Source: Ascoidea rubescens DSM 1968 (taxonomy: Eukaryota > Ascomycota > Saccharomycetes > Ascoideales > Ascoideaceae). Taken from it: 64,000 nt of DNA. This document shows positions 41,801-51,457 of the stretch, piece by piece. The DNA lies in assembly GCF_001661345.1 (NCBI RefSeq), contig NW_017962918.1, positions 620,001 to 684,000 of the forward strand, given 5' to 3'. The translations under genes were made by a program, and so were the position numbers. The notes under the pieces were generated by a model. The model searched no databases and was not told the origin of the DNA. It saw nothing but the letters and a program-made list of their open reading frames with translations. Numbering within the stretch: position 1 is the stretch's first letter; every line of letters starts with the position of its first letter.

Positions 41801-42151
41801 TTTCAAACTGGGGATAATTTTACTCTTGGTGAATTTCTCTAAAATAATGGCACAGTTGTATATCTCAGAGTTTTTAATGTTATAGAATTTAGCATTCCAA
41901 ATAATTTGAGCTAGATCTTGGATATACTCGTTAGCAGATTGATATTTCAATTTGTTGAGGTAAGTCTTAATCAAATGCAAAGATAAAGGTTTCTTTATCA
42001 TTCGATAATAATCACCAAGTTTTCTCTCAGGTAATTTATGAAAGACTTCGGAGATTTTATAACCCTGGGGAGCAGTTAGTTCGTAGATGCTTTCAAAGGA
42101 AGGTGTTAGCTTTCTGTTGAGCACTCTCCTTTCCTGTTCAGTTAGAGGCAT
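38834..42151 (-). CDS. RSC1/RSC2: RSC chromatin-remodelling subunit, double bromodomain plus BAH
   Basis: A protein of 1,105 residues from ATG 42151. Bromodomain 1 covers about residues 10-110 (DYYRMIKKPLSL). An AT-hook-like TKRRRPPI lies near 315, bromodomain 2 at about 330-450 and a BAH domain at about 510-640 (VGDWILIKN, HRVDRMFYENEVFKSG). This order is the one of yeast Rsc1/Rsc2, rather than other bromodomain proteins. The rest is Asn- and Gln-rich (two Q-runs). The RSC complex slides and ejects nucleosomes at promoters, and the bromodomains read acetyl-lysine. Only one such gene is visible here, so it could be the sole ancestor-type copy. Confidence 0.93.
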   Translation of the reverse strand: MPLTEQERRVLNRKLTPSFESIYELTAPQGYKISEVFHKLPERKLGDYYRMIKKPLSLHLIKTYLNKLKYQSANEYIQDLAQIIWNAKFYNIKNSEIYNCAIILEKFTKSKIIPSLKNIKIIKEIDKNIYYPDLGPLPDSDDSDDTSLTIHKTNNINKKTSSNKINIKINSSVNLNNNNNNNINNTSNSNETSNALNDDDLFATSPLNDEENDYDISQNFNNNSIPLSDQEYIPANPSIQLNPLNKSLSVIPNTQKTRNPNNQINIPVSYNTVTNNPIVSKTNSNAITNNTINNIQNSIATTTSAPIVTTNNTKRRRPPIINKPHENRIKNIFRLIKKEKYEIDTNNPFYYYSLYEKIPLPYIIGPPKNDQNDDPRSKFFYQIYNTIVENSISKKSITLDTIKLKIRKRDYKSLVEFLNDLNILFNNFKNYFQASYQFYLNQNKLLNNNINNQQQPYSNIIINEIEKANMQFNLRTVLSFEAKTNEIIKEEEKATLLTQLHTNLHPSKLIKFPLDSFTKDGKTYKVGDWILIKNKNDDNDPIVGQLFKIWELKDGTKYINACWYYKPQQTVHRVDRMFYENEVFKSGQYRDHLVDDVIGKCFVVFFTRYQKSEINFDYEPPLFICEYRYSDNDKIFNKIRTWKACLPEEVRHLEDSMTYIPLKQNRTFQKYDSPLKHLLPPNATYNDPIPEPTMGHNDAPPLIGSVYLRDPISNENLDIDHYGVENRSNRRDKMMKSKNSSNINSPLISSNVSRSSSPSVGNINNNGPTRLYGLQQVSNLNTLNGNANFNNNYHSNYNPNYNYNNFNNNYNSNYNNMINNMTYINNMNNVNNVNNNINNINNINNAKINYGLGQMPIANSSNQPYSYYNTQNQPYGYNQNINSIAQQQKRIMQPMNQYQNAQQLQQQQLQQQQQQQINQSSQKIYNANNNNYGDGKIITINSTAGLTFLLNPVFQQALNEKYSENSNIYKMDKFNTYRKFNHTSNLSNGNFNRRIDLESGTEGSIIWYKNPPLFIPNRIQNSDILNRNLNKKGALYDQHGHKNDHNHNENGKENDNEDKKNLGNHAVNENVRCSHSIEYLAYAIKKRKLNKKIDSVTNNVKEVEV

Positions 42152-42373
42152 GGTGGGTTGGTGAAGCGATCAGAGCGATAAAAAGAACCAGATAAGAGAT
42201 AAATAAAGTTGAAGAGATGAAAAATCAATTGATCAATGGGAAATGGTAATTTTAATTGTTGAAATTAAACAGAAACAAAAAATTTAACAACAAAAAATAA
42301 TCACATGATACTAGTCATGTGAGCGTAAGGATACGTGTCAAAAGTTTTAATAGAATTTCAAAACTAACTTCGT
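42152..42373. promoter_or_regulatory. Spacer RSC1/2 - tRNA-Gln
   Basis: The promoter of the RSC gene and the 5' flank of the tRNA. ACTAGTCATGT-type sequence lies near 42310. No gene seen. Confidence 0.4.
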
Positions 42374-42457
42374 GGTTGTATAGTGTAGTGGTTATCACTT
42401 TCGGTTTTGATCTAGCAAAGTTTCCGAACAACCCCGGTTCGAATCCGGGTACGACCT
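42374..42457 (+). tRNA. tRNA-Gln(UUG) with a 12-nt intron
   Basis: The acceptor GGTTGTA pairs with TACGACC. The D-arm (TAGTGTAGTGGTTATCAC), anticodon stem TTCGG/CCGAA and T-arm (CCCCGGTTCGAATCCGGG) match yeast glutamine tRNA. The anticodon TTG occupies 42407-42409. After A37 (42410) there are 12 extra bases (TCTAGCAAAGTT, 42411-42422) before position 38. They fit a tRNA intron: CAAA can pair with the anticodon TTTG, as in archetypal nuclear pre-tRNA introns. S. cerevisiae tRNA-Gln has no intron, as far as I recall. A T-run immediately downstream (42457-42470) gives a Pol III terminator. Confidence 0.95.
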
Positions 42458-42639
42458 TTGATTTTTGCTTTTATTTTCACAAACATTGTTTTGTTTGTTT
42501 TTGTGGTGTGAATTGGTTGTTAACAAAAGACGAGATATGTGAGCAACTGTTCATTAGCAAAGTGTGGAGTGTGGTTGTATATAGCTGGAAATGCGATTAT
42601 TGTTGGTGAGATGAGTTGGCCAGTTATCTCACTGGGTGT

Positions 42640-43848
42640 TCAGGAAGAGAATTTCGGTTTCCCACTGGCAACATCAATCAACGATTCTTCACTGTCCTGG
42701 GGCCCTGGTCCAACTTGGGTTAGGATCACTCTGGAGATTCCATCTTTAATTGAATAATCGATTTCTTCGTCGCTTAAGATAAGTTGGCCTTTTGAGTATT
42801 CTTGGTTCTTGAAATCAAATTTTTGGGCATCCCATCCTGTAACCTCGCTTAAAATCTTGTAAAAGACATTTAAAATTGTCTTTTCATTTTCTTCTTCATA
42901 ATATAACACAGCATTCGGCCCAGCATCAAATGTATATGCAACTATAATCTTACCATTTTCCTTAACGCTTTTCTCGTTGATTAAATGAACCAATCTAATA
43001 ATTCTTCTTGAATAGTCATTAAGATAAAAAATTGGTGGATAAGAATCTAAACATGTGGAATGAAACGAATTTGAATCTTTCATAGTCAATTCAGCAAATT
43101 TATTGAAATCCTTTTCTAAAATACTTTTTTTCATTTCTTCAAATCTTTGAGGAACAATATTATTGATTCTGTAATTAAATAAATCAGATGTTTTAACAGT
43201 CAATTGCATCCCTGAGGTTGATGAAACATCTTTTTTGTGGGCGCTAACAACTAAAATCAACGCTTTAATATTTGGCCAATGTTCCAATGGTGCAATTTCA
43301 ACTGCTTTTGAATCTTCTCCATTACTTAACTCTCCCATTTCCCATGCGACATATCCACCAAACAATGACCTGCATGCTGATCCTGATCCCTTTCTAGCAA
43401 TTTTCGATATCTCAGATAAAGAATCTGGTAATTCATATAATTTTGAAATAGCCTTGACTAGCGCTGACAACCCAGCAGCAGATGATGCCAACCCAGCGGC
43501 TGTTGGAAAATTATTTTCAGACACAATCAATAAATTCAATTGACTTAATTTGGGTAAGTGTTCATTCCCTTCAGAATTCTCAACTTTTTCACGCAATTTT
43601 TTCAAATCTTTCAAAACTTCAATTAATCTTGGTGTCTCCATGGACTCTAATTTCCTGTTCAAAAATAATCTGTTGGATTCATATTCTTCTGAACAAGCAG
43701 CTGAAGTTAATGTTCTGAGATCGTTTTGACTCAAAGTAACTGAAATCGACGAATTGGTTGGTAAGTTCAACTTGGTATCTCTTTTGCCCCAATATTTAAG
43801 AGTTGCAATATTGACTGGAGAAGTAACTGTAGCTGTATAAACTGTCAT
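42640..43848 (-). CDS. MVD1: Diphosphomevalonate decarboxylase
   Basis: A protein of 402 residues from ATG 43848, near the usual 396. It shows the GHMP-kinase fold motifs of the family: the N-terminal VNIATLKYWGKRD, the phosphate loop FPTAAGLASSAAGLSALV and GSGSACRSLFGGYV. It converts mevalonate-5-diphosphate to isopentenyl diphosphate with ATP and CO2 release, the last step of the mevalonate pathway (also called ERG19). No in-frame CTG codon was found on a full scan of the frame. It lies in a divergent arrangement with the tRNA on the other side and is transcribed in the same direction as TUP1. Confidence 0.98.
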   Translation of the reverse strand: MTVYTATVTSPVNIATLKYWGKRDTKLNLPTNSSISVTLSQNDLRTLTSAACSEEYESNRLFLNRKLESMETPRLIEVLKDLKKLREKVENSEGNEHLPKLSQLNLLIVSENNFPTAAGLASSAAGLSALVKAISKLYELPDSLSEISKIARKGSGSACRSLFGGYVAWEMGELSNGEDSKAVEIAPLEHWPNIKALILVVSAHKKDVSSTSGMQLTVKTSDLFNYRINNIVPQRFEEMKKSILEKDFNKFAELTMKDSNSFHSTCLDSYPPIFYLNDYSRRIIRLVHLINEKSVKENGKIIVAYTFDAGPNAVLYYEEENEKTILNVFYKILSEVTGWDAQKFDFKNQEYSKGQLILSDEEIDYSIKDGISRVILTQVGPGPQDSEESLIDVASGKPKFSS

Positions 43849-44337
43849 TTTGGATTAGAAATCAGAAATGGTAAACAAACAATTCAGAGAATGATAAAAA
43901 ACCTGAGAAGAAGGCAAAAGATATGATATGGCAAAAAAAATAGGAGAGATAAATCAAAAATCAAACCTCAGACAATCTTTCCACCTTTATATATTGTTTT
44001 CTCGAGATGTGAAAGTTAAACGAGTTTTTGCTTTGTTTTTTCACTCGTATCTCATCGCTTTTCTGGGCCAATCAGAGCGCTCTCCACCCCTGTTCGACTT
44101 TTCTACGTCGCTTTTGTTCTTTCATTGCAGAACAGATTGAATTGAGATAATGATATATAATAGGAATAATAGAAATAATAGAAATAAAAATAGTCAGAAT
44201 AATAAAAAACATTAATAAAAACACTAAAAATACTAATAAAAACACTAAAAATACTAATAAAAACACTAAATTATGAATGGTAAATTATATATAAAGTCAT
44301 GAGCAAAGTTCAATCCATGGTTGTTTTTTTTTGGCTT
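43849..44337. other. Intergenic MVD1 / TUP1 3' side
   Basis: It contains the MVD1 promoter (including a GC-rich patch around 44070-44120) and, near TUP1's 3' end, a 21-bp tandem repeat. No gene seen. Confidence 0.5.
44211..44271 (+). repeat. 21-bp tandem repeat, nearly three units
   Basis: Units ATTAATAAAAACACTAAAAA-T (44211-44231) and ACTAATAAAAACACTAAAAA-T (44232-44252), then a partial third copy to about 44271. AT-rich minisatellite just downstream of TUP1. Confidence 0.9.
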
Positions 44338-46719
44338 CTATTGGTTGAAATCTCTTTTATATTTCCAGATTCTGGCTTTGCAATCACCACTACCTGTGGC
44401 AAAATATCCATTGCCACCAATGCCATTGTTGCTAACACAGACACTAATAACAGAGTTTCTATGCCCTTGCAACATGAATAATGGATCTCCCGAGTTCTTA
44501 TCCCAGAAGATAACTCCCCTGTCTTTACTTCCACTTAAAATATATTCATTGTCTGGCGTAGAACAGACACTTAAAACAAAATCCTTATGTCCACGATAAG
44601 TAACCTCACATTTGACATTAGCCTTATTAGTAGCACCATTTTTATTCGTATCTAATGCCCATAATTTAACCGTAGTATCTAAGGAACCAGAGGTGATTTC
44701 TTTACCATCGTGAGTAAATTGAACTGAATAAACACTATCTTTGTGTCCATTGTTTAGTTCAGCCCCATCTAACCTATCAACTAAGAAACCAGATGATGCG
44801 TTCCATACTCTAACAATCCTGTCTAAAGAACCTGCTGCAATCAATGAAGAGTCTGGGGATACTGCGACGGTTGTGACACCATCTTCAATAGCTAAAGTTA
44901 ATGAAGTTTGGCTGGTATTTAAATCCCAGATTCTCACTGATTTATCACCAGAACCAGAAACTAATTTTGTACCATCTGGGAAATAATCCAATGAATAAAT
45001 ATCTTGTTCATGGCCTTTTAAGTATTGGATAACACTTCTTGAACTTAAATCCCAAATTCTAATTAATTTATCCTCAGCACCCGTAGCAAGATATTTGCCA
45101 TCAGGAGAGAATGTAACAGCTCTAATGTACAAATCTCCACTATTAGCCTCAGGATTAGCTGCATTAGAAGGAGCACCATTGGTGCCATTAAGGAAATTGC
45201 CATCATCAGTTAATCTGGCAACTAATTGACCAGATTCAACACCATAAATTTGAGCCGATTTATTGCAACCTGTGGCCAAGTATTTACCATCTCTTGAAAA
45301 TCTAACACAGCAAACAACCGAATTATGGTCAAATGAGTGAACGAGATCGACATCTAAAGTTTTTGGTAATGCTGGATTATATAAGACATAAAATTCATGT
45401 GTTTGTTTTTTCCATTGTTCGGGTACTAATTGAGCATCTAATTCTTTCAAAAAGGTTGGAATTGGTTTATCAGATATAGATTGTTGAGAATCAGCTGAAT
45501 TTGGAGCTTGAGTGATTTGTTGGTTTGTCTGAAGTTGATTTGGTTGATTATTTGAAGCCTGGGCTCCATTTTGTGTTGTTTGAAGTTGATTTGGAGGCTG
45601 TTGTTGTTGTAATTGAGGAGTTTGTGGAGGGGGCAATTGAGTGGGAGATTGTTGTGTTTGCTGCAAGGACAGTTGTTGAGAATTTTGAGAAGTTTGAAGT
45701 TGTTGGGGTGGAATGGAAGGTAACTGCTCAGGTTTGGGAGTAATTGTATGTAAAGTTAATAAAGAAGGATTAGTTTGTTGTTGCTGTTGTTGTTGAGGCT
45801 GACCAAGATTTTGAGCATTAGCTGATTGATTAATAGTTTGTAACAAAGACAGCTTTGGCGTATTTTGAGATTGAACTTGAGAAATTGAAGGCAACTGTTG
45901 AGGCGAAGATTGTTGAGGAGCAGAAGGAATAGATTGAGGAGGTGGACCACCAGGTTGCTGCAGTTGTTGTGGCTGTTGTTGTTGAGAAGAAACAGGGATA
46001 GGTAAAGAAGATGGATTATTAATTATATTTGATTGAGGAGGAGCACCAGGTTGAGGTAAAGATTGAGAAGGAGTTGAAGAATTGAAATATTTAGATAAAT
46101 CATAAGTCGGCTTCGGTGGGAAATTTGGACTTTGTTGTGGACCAGATTGAGAAATAGGATGTAATTGAGGAGGGGGTTGTTGTTGTTGTTGTAATTGAGG
46201 AGGTTGAGTGTTTAAAATAGATTGACGAGAAGGAGCACGATCTTGTTGTTGTTGTTGTTGAGCCTGTTGTTGAGCCTGTTGAGCCTGTTGTTGAAGGACT
46301 TGTTGTTGTTGAGCCTGTTGTTGAAGTGCCTGTTGTTGTTGTTGCTGTTGTTGTACTTGTGCTTGTTGTTGAGCTTGTTGTTGTTGAGCTTGAGATTGAG
46401 CAACGGCAGCAGCATTTTGTTGGTTATGATATTGTAATTGAGAAGATTGACGGTCTCTTTGTTCAAGTTCAGCTTTTAATCTGGAGATATCTTCCTCATA
46501 TTGACGTTTTATTCTTTCATGAGTTTGTTGTAAGTTATAAACAGTGTTTCTAATATCTCTTAACTCTGCCACTTGTTTATTATATTTGCCTTCACTTTCA
46601 TCTTTATGAAGTCTAAAAGCTTCGTTTTTAACCTGATCAAATTCTTGTTTAATAGCATCTAATAATTCGTTTAATCTTTGATCAAGATTTAAAGGAGGTC
46701 TTTGTTGTTGGTAGGACAT
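44338..46719 (-). CDS. TUP1: General transcriptional corepressor Tup1
   Basis: A protein of 793 residues from ATG 46719. The N-terminal helical tetramerization and Ssn6-binding region is at about 10-85 ([20 protein letters not shown]). Long Gln/Pro-rich tracts extend from about 100 to 410. Seven WD40 repeats make up the C-terminal part from about residue 455 ([37 protein letters not shown], and so on). With Cyc8/Ssn6 it represses glucose, hypoxia and mating-type genes through histone contacts and histone deacetylases. Q-run length is probably polymorphic, and antisense frames in that part are by-products of the repeats. No CTG in frame was found in the WD region that I scanned. Confidence 0.97.
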   Translation of the reverse strand: MSYQQQRPPLNLDQRLNELLDAIKQEFDQVKNEAFRLHKDESEGKYNKQVAELRDIRNTVYNLQQTHERIKRQYEEDISRLKAELEQRDRQSSQLQYHNQQNAAAVAQSQAQQQQAQQQAQVQQQQQQQQALQQQAQQQQVLQQQAQQAQQQAQQQQQQDRAPSRQSILNTQPPQLQQQQQPPPQLHPISQSGPQQSPNFPPKPTYDLSKYFNSSTPSQSLPQPGAPPQSNIINNPSSLPIPVSSQQQQPQQLQQPGGPPPQSIPSAPQQSSPQQLPSISQVQSQNTPKLSLLQTINQSANAQNLGQPQQQQQQQTNPSLLTLHTITPKPEQLPSIPPQQLQTSQNSQQLSLQQTQQSPTQLPPPQTPQLQQQQPPNQLQTTQNGAQASNNQPNQLQTNQQITQAPNSADSQQSISDKPIPTFLKELDAQLVPEQWKKQTHEFYVLYNPALPKTLDVDLVHSFDHNSVVCCVRFSRDGKYLATGCNKSAQIYGVESGQLVARLTDDGNFLNGTNGAPSNAANPEANSGDLYIRAVTFSPDGKYLATGAEDKLIRIWDLSSRSVIQYLKGHEQDIYSLDYFPDGTKLVSGSGDKSVRIWDLNTSQTSLTLAIEDGVTTVAVSPDSSLIAAGSLDRIVRVWNASSGFLVDRLDGAELNNGHKDSVYSVQFTHDGKEITSGSLDTTVKLWALDTNKNGATNKANVKCEVTYRGHKDFVLSVCSTPDNEYILSGSKDRGVIFWDKNSGDPLFMLQGHRNSVISVCVSNNGIGGNGYFATGSGDCKARIWKYKRDFNQ

Positions 46720-48085
46720 TTTGAGAAGAAGTTGGCGGACAGTTTGAAGTTTATGGGGTTTTGCAAGTTTTTAGAGTTGAAGAAACACGTAATTGGTTAG
46801 GTAAGCCTTGACTTTAAAAAAAAAGATTGTTTTTATAAAAATAATTGTTTCAAAATTTTTTACGATTATTTTTAGGTTGCTTGTTATTGTTGTCTTATAA
46901 GTATAATTTATTTTAATCGGTATTAGTTAAATTATAGCTGATAAGAAATTGGATATTTTCTGCTGAAAAAAAAGAAAGATTGGCAAGTAAGGAAGGAGCG
47001 AAATAAAGCAAGTCACAAGAATGACAGAATATTCACCAAATAAATCAATTAACAAAAATTTGAAAGCGAAACAGAAACAATTTAGCACCAGTATTAACCA
47101 GTGTAATAAGAAACCAGATAGCAATATAAGGATACAAATTATTAGTGAGCAGACACTTGTTAAGGATGAAGAAAAAAGAAAGGAAAAAAGAAGCAGGGCA
47201 GGAAAAATAGAGCAGATTTTGGCTCGTCAAAATGCCCCAGCCGGGCACATAACCAGCGCGTGAGATATAATCTGGAATCTGGAATCTGGGTTCTGGACTC
47301 TGACATTTAGATCCACCGCAAAGGAACCATAGAAGCTGCTGGATGATGCAGGTGCATTTATGTCAGGGTAATCATATGGCACGTGTGTTGAGAGTTTGTT
47401 GTACATTTGAATGCGTCAGCATACACGCTGTTCTAGAACGCTTGAGGAAGGTCCACTGGTTCGATGTTGTAGTTGTTGTAGTGAGAGCTGATACAATGAT
47501 TGGTTTTGTCTGAAAGCTATGGTTGAGCTCCTTTCTTTGGGCTTGGGGATTTTGGAGGTTTCCGATTTTCAGAACTTTCTGTGAGCAAGGAAACAGTCCT
47601 GGCATTTGGGCATCTGTTAATTGAACAGTCCTATACTTTATGCTAGTACGCTGGTCAATCATCCAATAAGGAGATTTGTATGTGGCAGTAAAGAGAGTGG
47701 GCAGTCATCAAATGAGAATAGCATACAATTGGTTACTCCAGTGAAAGATGGCATGCCTTCAAAAGAACATCATATCATAAAAACAAACGAAAAGGCAAGA
47801 GCTGGATGAGCACGGAAACCAGTGGTGCGGATGGGGATAAGGTCATCAAGTCAGGACAAAAAGATGATGCTGTGGGCAAAGTGTGAAAATTATGGGGTAA
47901 AACAGATCGAAGTTCCATATAAAAAGCCAATCTCTTGCTAAATGTCATTCTATATTTATTAGTCTATTATCAAACAACTCAATTCAAGTTTATTTCTAAT
48001 CCAATTCCAACTCCAGTTATTACTATTACTATTGCTTCGAATTCACTCAATTATTATACTACTCAATTACACTTAACACTTCATA
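46720..48085. other. Divergent promoter TUP1 / STF2
   Basis: A 1.37-kb gap. An 80-codon ATG-initiated frame at 47021-47263 is Lys-rich and shows no family resemblance. GC-rich patches lie at 47225-47260 and 47380-47480. Short direct repeats of AATCTGG occur at 47268-47290. A regulatory gene with a long promoter would suit this. No RNA gene recognised. Confidence 0.4.
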
Positions 48086-48331
48086 ATGGGTAAAACTAAT
48101 AAATGGCAAATAAATAAAGAAAATGAACCAAAGTATTTCACGCACAATCATCCAAATCAAGATCCAACCAAAATCAAGAAAAATGGTGCAGGAAAAAACA
48201 ATTGGGGCACTTCAGAAGATCAATTCAATGAATTGGTAGATGAGGGTTTGGTTAATTCATTCAAAACAAGACGGGGTTCTAACCATATTCAAAATTCAAA
48301 AAAATTTGACGAATTGTCTAAATTAAACTAA
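48086..48331 (+). CDS. STF2: STF2-family small hydrophilin
   Basis: An 81-residue protein from ATG 48086. The sequence begins MGKTNKWQINKENEPKYFTH, continues with IKKNGAGKNNWGTSED, and ends in TRRGSN then a Lys/Glu-rich tail. This is the pattern of yeast Stf2 and its relative Tma10 (MTRTNKW at the start, GKGNWG in the middle, RRGSN near the end). Stf2 is a small hydrophilin that stabilises the F1Fo-ATPase inhibitor complex and protects cells during desiccation. The protein is almost fully hydrophilic with no Cys. Stress induction is likely from family knowledge. Confidence 0.85.
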   Translation: MGKTNKWQINKENEPKYFTHNHPNQDPTKIKKNGAGKNNWGTSEDQFNELVDEGLVNSFKTRRGSNHIQNSKKFDELSKLN

Positions 48332-48640
48332 TAAAGATTATAAACTATGAAACTTATGATACAAAATTTTCAATTCAAAATTTATTTTTATTTTTACTTT
48401 TATTAAGCCTATTTCTATATAACATTGATTAATAACTTGTTTTTCTTTTTTATTTTTTTATTTCCTTACTGCTTGTTTGTTATTTTATGTTTTTTTTGAT
48501 GATTTATGTAGCCATTAATAAACTAACTTATATTAGATTATATAAAAAATTAAAAGATATATTACTGCTCCTATGTTATAGTATATTATATTATATTATA
48601 TTATGTTATGCTATGCTATTTTCCAAATAGTTCATTGTAA
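48332..48640. other. Convergent 3' region STF2 / metallothionein
   Basis: AT-rich; contains TTATAT/ATGTTATGCTATGC-type degenerate tandem words at about 48580-48622. No gene seen. Confidence 0.5.
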
Positions 48641-49111
48641 TTATTTGTTGCATTTGCAAGTATTTTCTTTACAATGACAATCATCAGCAACAGTTTTATT
48701 GGTTGAACAAGTACATGATCCGAGATCTGTTTTACCTATTTGTGTTTTACCGATTTCTGTCTTGCCAACCTCTGTCTTACCACTCTTGTCAAGATTCAAT
48801 GCTTCTTTTACTTGACAGTGTTGACATTTACAATCGTCTTCACAAGTATTGCATTTATCACATTTACCATCTTTAGCGCCAACACTTTTATCAACTTTTT
48901 TCTTGTTATTATCACAGCCACATGATGATAATTGACCTAATTCAGTTTTACCAACATATTTTTTTCCATTATCACCTTTTTTCTTTAAACAATGAGAACA
49001 TTTGCATTGCTTTTCACAGGTACATTTTATATCAGAATTAAATTCAGTTTTTCCAATTGGCTTACCTCCTTTCAATGATGAGCATGGACAGTTTGGGTTT
49101 TCTGATGACAT
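48641..49111 (-). CDS. Large metallothionein-like protein with GKT repeats
   Basis: A protein of 156 residues from ATG 49111 with 21 Cys, many in CxC or CxxC pairs. The clusters are CPC, then KCTCEKQCKCSHC, CGC, KCDKCNTCEDDCKCQHC, CTC, and the tail CHCKENTCKC. There is no aromatic residue except a few (one Tyr, one Phe), typical of metallothioneins. Between clusters lie short GKT-type repeats (GKTEF, GKTEL, GKTEVGKTEIGKTQIGKTDLG). I do not recall a characterised protein with this combination. Cu/Zn/Cd binding is inferred from Cys content. It is unrelated in sequence to the 38-residue gene at 11058, apart from the Cys-rich style. Confidence 0.7.
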   Translation of the reverse strand: MSSENPNCPCSSLKGGKPIGKTEFNSDIKCTCEKQCKCSHCLKKKGDNGKKYVGKTELGQLSSCGCDNNKKKVDKSVGAKDGKCDKCNTCEDDCKCQHCQVKEALNLDKSGKTEVGKTEIGKTQIGKTDLGSCTCSTNKTVADDCHCKENTCKCNK

Positions 49112-49765
49112 TGTTATGTGTTGTAATTAAGAAAAATATTGTTATAGAAAATTTGATATAATTCAATTGCTTTTACTAATTATAAGAAAAGAAAAACAAA
49201 AACTAATTGAATGAAAGGACATTTTATAAATATCAGAAATCGCTCGAATTTATATCAAAGGATCATTTTAAATGAGTGATTAACGCTTCAAGAGATTTTT
49301 GCTACCTGCATCAAAGCACCTTTTTTTTCTTGTGCATCTTCTTTATTTGATCATATTTTCCTTGTTGCTTTTCAACTCAACCTAAATTATGTGCTCATCC
49401 ATTTTGCGCTCTTCGATGTCTTCGACCGTCGTTCGGACTGTTCTCCGACTGCCTTTTGAAACATTCACCCCTCAGGGTTTATCGAAGCACGTCAAACTCA
49501 GCACAACTCCGAAACACACCGACAAATTCCGCGCTCTGGCATTCCCGCAAAGCTGGTCTCACGCTCTTCAGGGAGTTTCAAATATATTTCAGTAATCTGC
49601 TCAGCACCATTGAAACAATCCACAGGTGTATCTGATTCGTTCTGCTATCTACTTTCAAAATGAATTAAGAGCAGTGGGGCATTGTTATCATCACACAAAT
49701 ACTTCAGAAATTGTTAATAGCTAATATCAATTTCAATCTCTTCCCCAAAGCACAACCTAACCCAA
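49112..49765. promoter_or_regulatory. Metallothionein promoter region with a GC-rich patch
   Basis: The patch at 49395-49575 carries a 68-codon ATG frame (49389-49595, Ser/Thr/His-rich, divergent from the metallothionein gene). Nothing in it resembles a known family, and I do not call it. The rest is AT-rich. Confidence 0.4.
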
Positions 49766-50810
49766 ATGTCATCAATCGATATTTTGTTCCACATTAACCA
49801 TAAAAATAATACTTTAAACAATAAAAATAGAATAATTAATTTACAAACAACAATTACCTCCTTAAAGTTATTTGATTTAATCTCTTTCAGAAACTACAGT
49901 GATACTATCTTCACCAGAACAATTTGGTACAGTAAATGAATTTACAATAATACATTTGAATACTAATCACATTAGTTTATTTATGATCCAATTTTTAAAC
50001 TTTTCGGTCCAGCTATTATTGACTGATGAGGAAATCAATACCACTAATCAAATTTATATTTAGTTATTAGCACCAAAAAGAAGTTTAAAATTGTTACTAT
50101 TAACAATTTTGCACACAAATTATGAACGGTTGTTAAATGGAATTGTTAGGATCCTTAATTATTTAATGCCAGACAATTCTAGTGAATTAACATCATTTCA
50201 TTATAAAAGCCTAAGTTATACTACTCAATCTGGTTGGGATTATTTTTTATGTCTGATTTCAAATTTGAAACAGTCGAGTTTTAGCTAATATTGTTTACGA
50301 GTTGTTAAACTTTTTTGAATTTGGAAACCCCAACTTCTTTTAATTGGCCTTCAAGTTTTACCTATAACGGCACTTTTTTATATTCAAGATTTCTCAACAA
50401 CTCAAAACATTTGAATTTACTCAACAACAAAATCCAGGTAATTAAAAATTTATCAAACCAAACAAATTTGGTAAAATTAAATCTATCTTTTAATAAAATT
50501 ACCAGAATTGGGAATTTCTTTGGTTTGACAAGCTTAAAACTTCCAGAACTATTCAAAAATCAAATTAAAAAAATAGAAAATCTATTTGGTTTGATAAGTG
50601 AAAGCATTAAACTTGAAAGGAAATAAAATTAGTAGAATTGATAGTTACACCATTCTTGAAAGTTTAAGTTTTTTAAGATTATCCTGCAACGATTTTTAAC
50701 AATTCAATTTTTTTAACACTTTGAACAATCTTCAAATTCCGAATCTAGATTTATGGGGAATCTCTATTAACAACCTTTACATTATCCCAAAGATGAGAAA
50801 ATATTGATGA
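49766..50810 (+). pseudogene. Decayed LRR gene (copy 3)
   Basis: Frames at 49766-49939 (MSSIDILFHINHKNN start), 50091-50288, 50315-50626 and a shifted continuation to about 50810 together resemble an LRR protein: LKHLNLLNNKIQVIKNL-like, LVKLNLSFNKITRIGN, KNQIKKIENLFGL, then in another frame LNLKGNKISRID and SFLRLSCNDF, then LQIPNLDLWGIS. In-frame stops and at least two shifts prevent a single protein, so it is a pseudogene. Whether the first frame belongs to the same gene is uncertain. Confidence 0.7.
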
Positions 50811-51457
50811 TTTTCACTTTAAAGTCCAGTTTTGAAAGCTTGTTTAACTTAGGAACGGATATTTCAAAAAAAGACATAAAAAAGGAAATAATAATATAGA
50901 TTGACCATATGTAGGCATATATAAAAATATATCAATTAAATATATTAGAATTTTTTCATTCTTCATATTACTTTGGTCAAAATTGTTGTAGCGAATCCAT
51001 AGAAAGACGTATTTATACGGCAAAGAATTTAGGGTAATGGAGCCGAGTCTCCGACGAAGTTGTCGGACACTCACGGCATCTCAACAAAGAATAATAAATA
51101 AACAAAACGGTATGTAGCTTCTACTGCCGTTCCTTGAAAGCCATAAACGAGTGGCCGGTCCGTTTTATACACTGCTGTAAGATAAAAACAGACACCAAAG
51201 GAGGCATGTTCAATATCAGCCGAAGTGAAAAATTTTAAATTAATACCCGCTTTCGTAAAATTTCACTACTTTCCGTACCGTAAAAAGCGTGATTAACTAA
51301 TTGCTAGAACATCTCTGGCACCATAGTAATGGTAGATTTTTATTTGAAATATACTTCGACGAATCAAAAGGTGAAGAACAATTCCTTCTCATCAGCAAAC
51401 AATCTCTTCGAATTTGTACATTTTTTCGAGTTTCAAATTACCAGTTTTAAATCCATA
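50811..51457. promoter_or_regulatory. COQ1 upstream region with an inverted repeat
   Basis: It contains the hairpin at 51042-51077 and a GC-enriched stretch with CGGTCCG near 51156. An in-frame ATG at 51329 lies upstream of the chosen COQ1 start. Confidence 0.45.
51042..51077. repeat. Imperfect inverted repeat (hairpin) upstream of COQ1
   Basis: The left arm GCCGAGTCTCCGAC (51042-51055) and the right arm GTCGGACACTCACGGC (51062-51077) flank a six-base loop GAAGTT. The inner six base pairs TCCGAC/GTCGGA are perfect; the outer arm needs one mismatch and a two-base bulge. It stands out from the AT-rich surroundings. Confidence 0.75.

Noticed and set aside
47021-47263. 80-codon Lys-rich ATG frame upstream of TUP1
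   Set aside because: Low complexity, no recognisable family, and it starts inside the likely TUP1 promoter.
49389-49595. 68-codon ATG frame upstream of the metallothionein gene
   Set aside because: No recognisable motif, and composition typical of a GC-rich non-coding patch.
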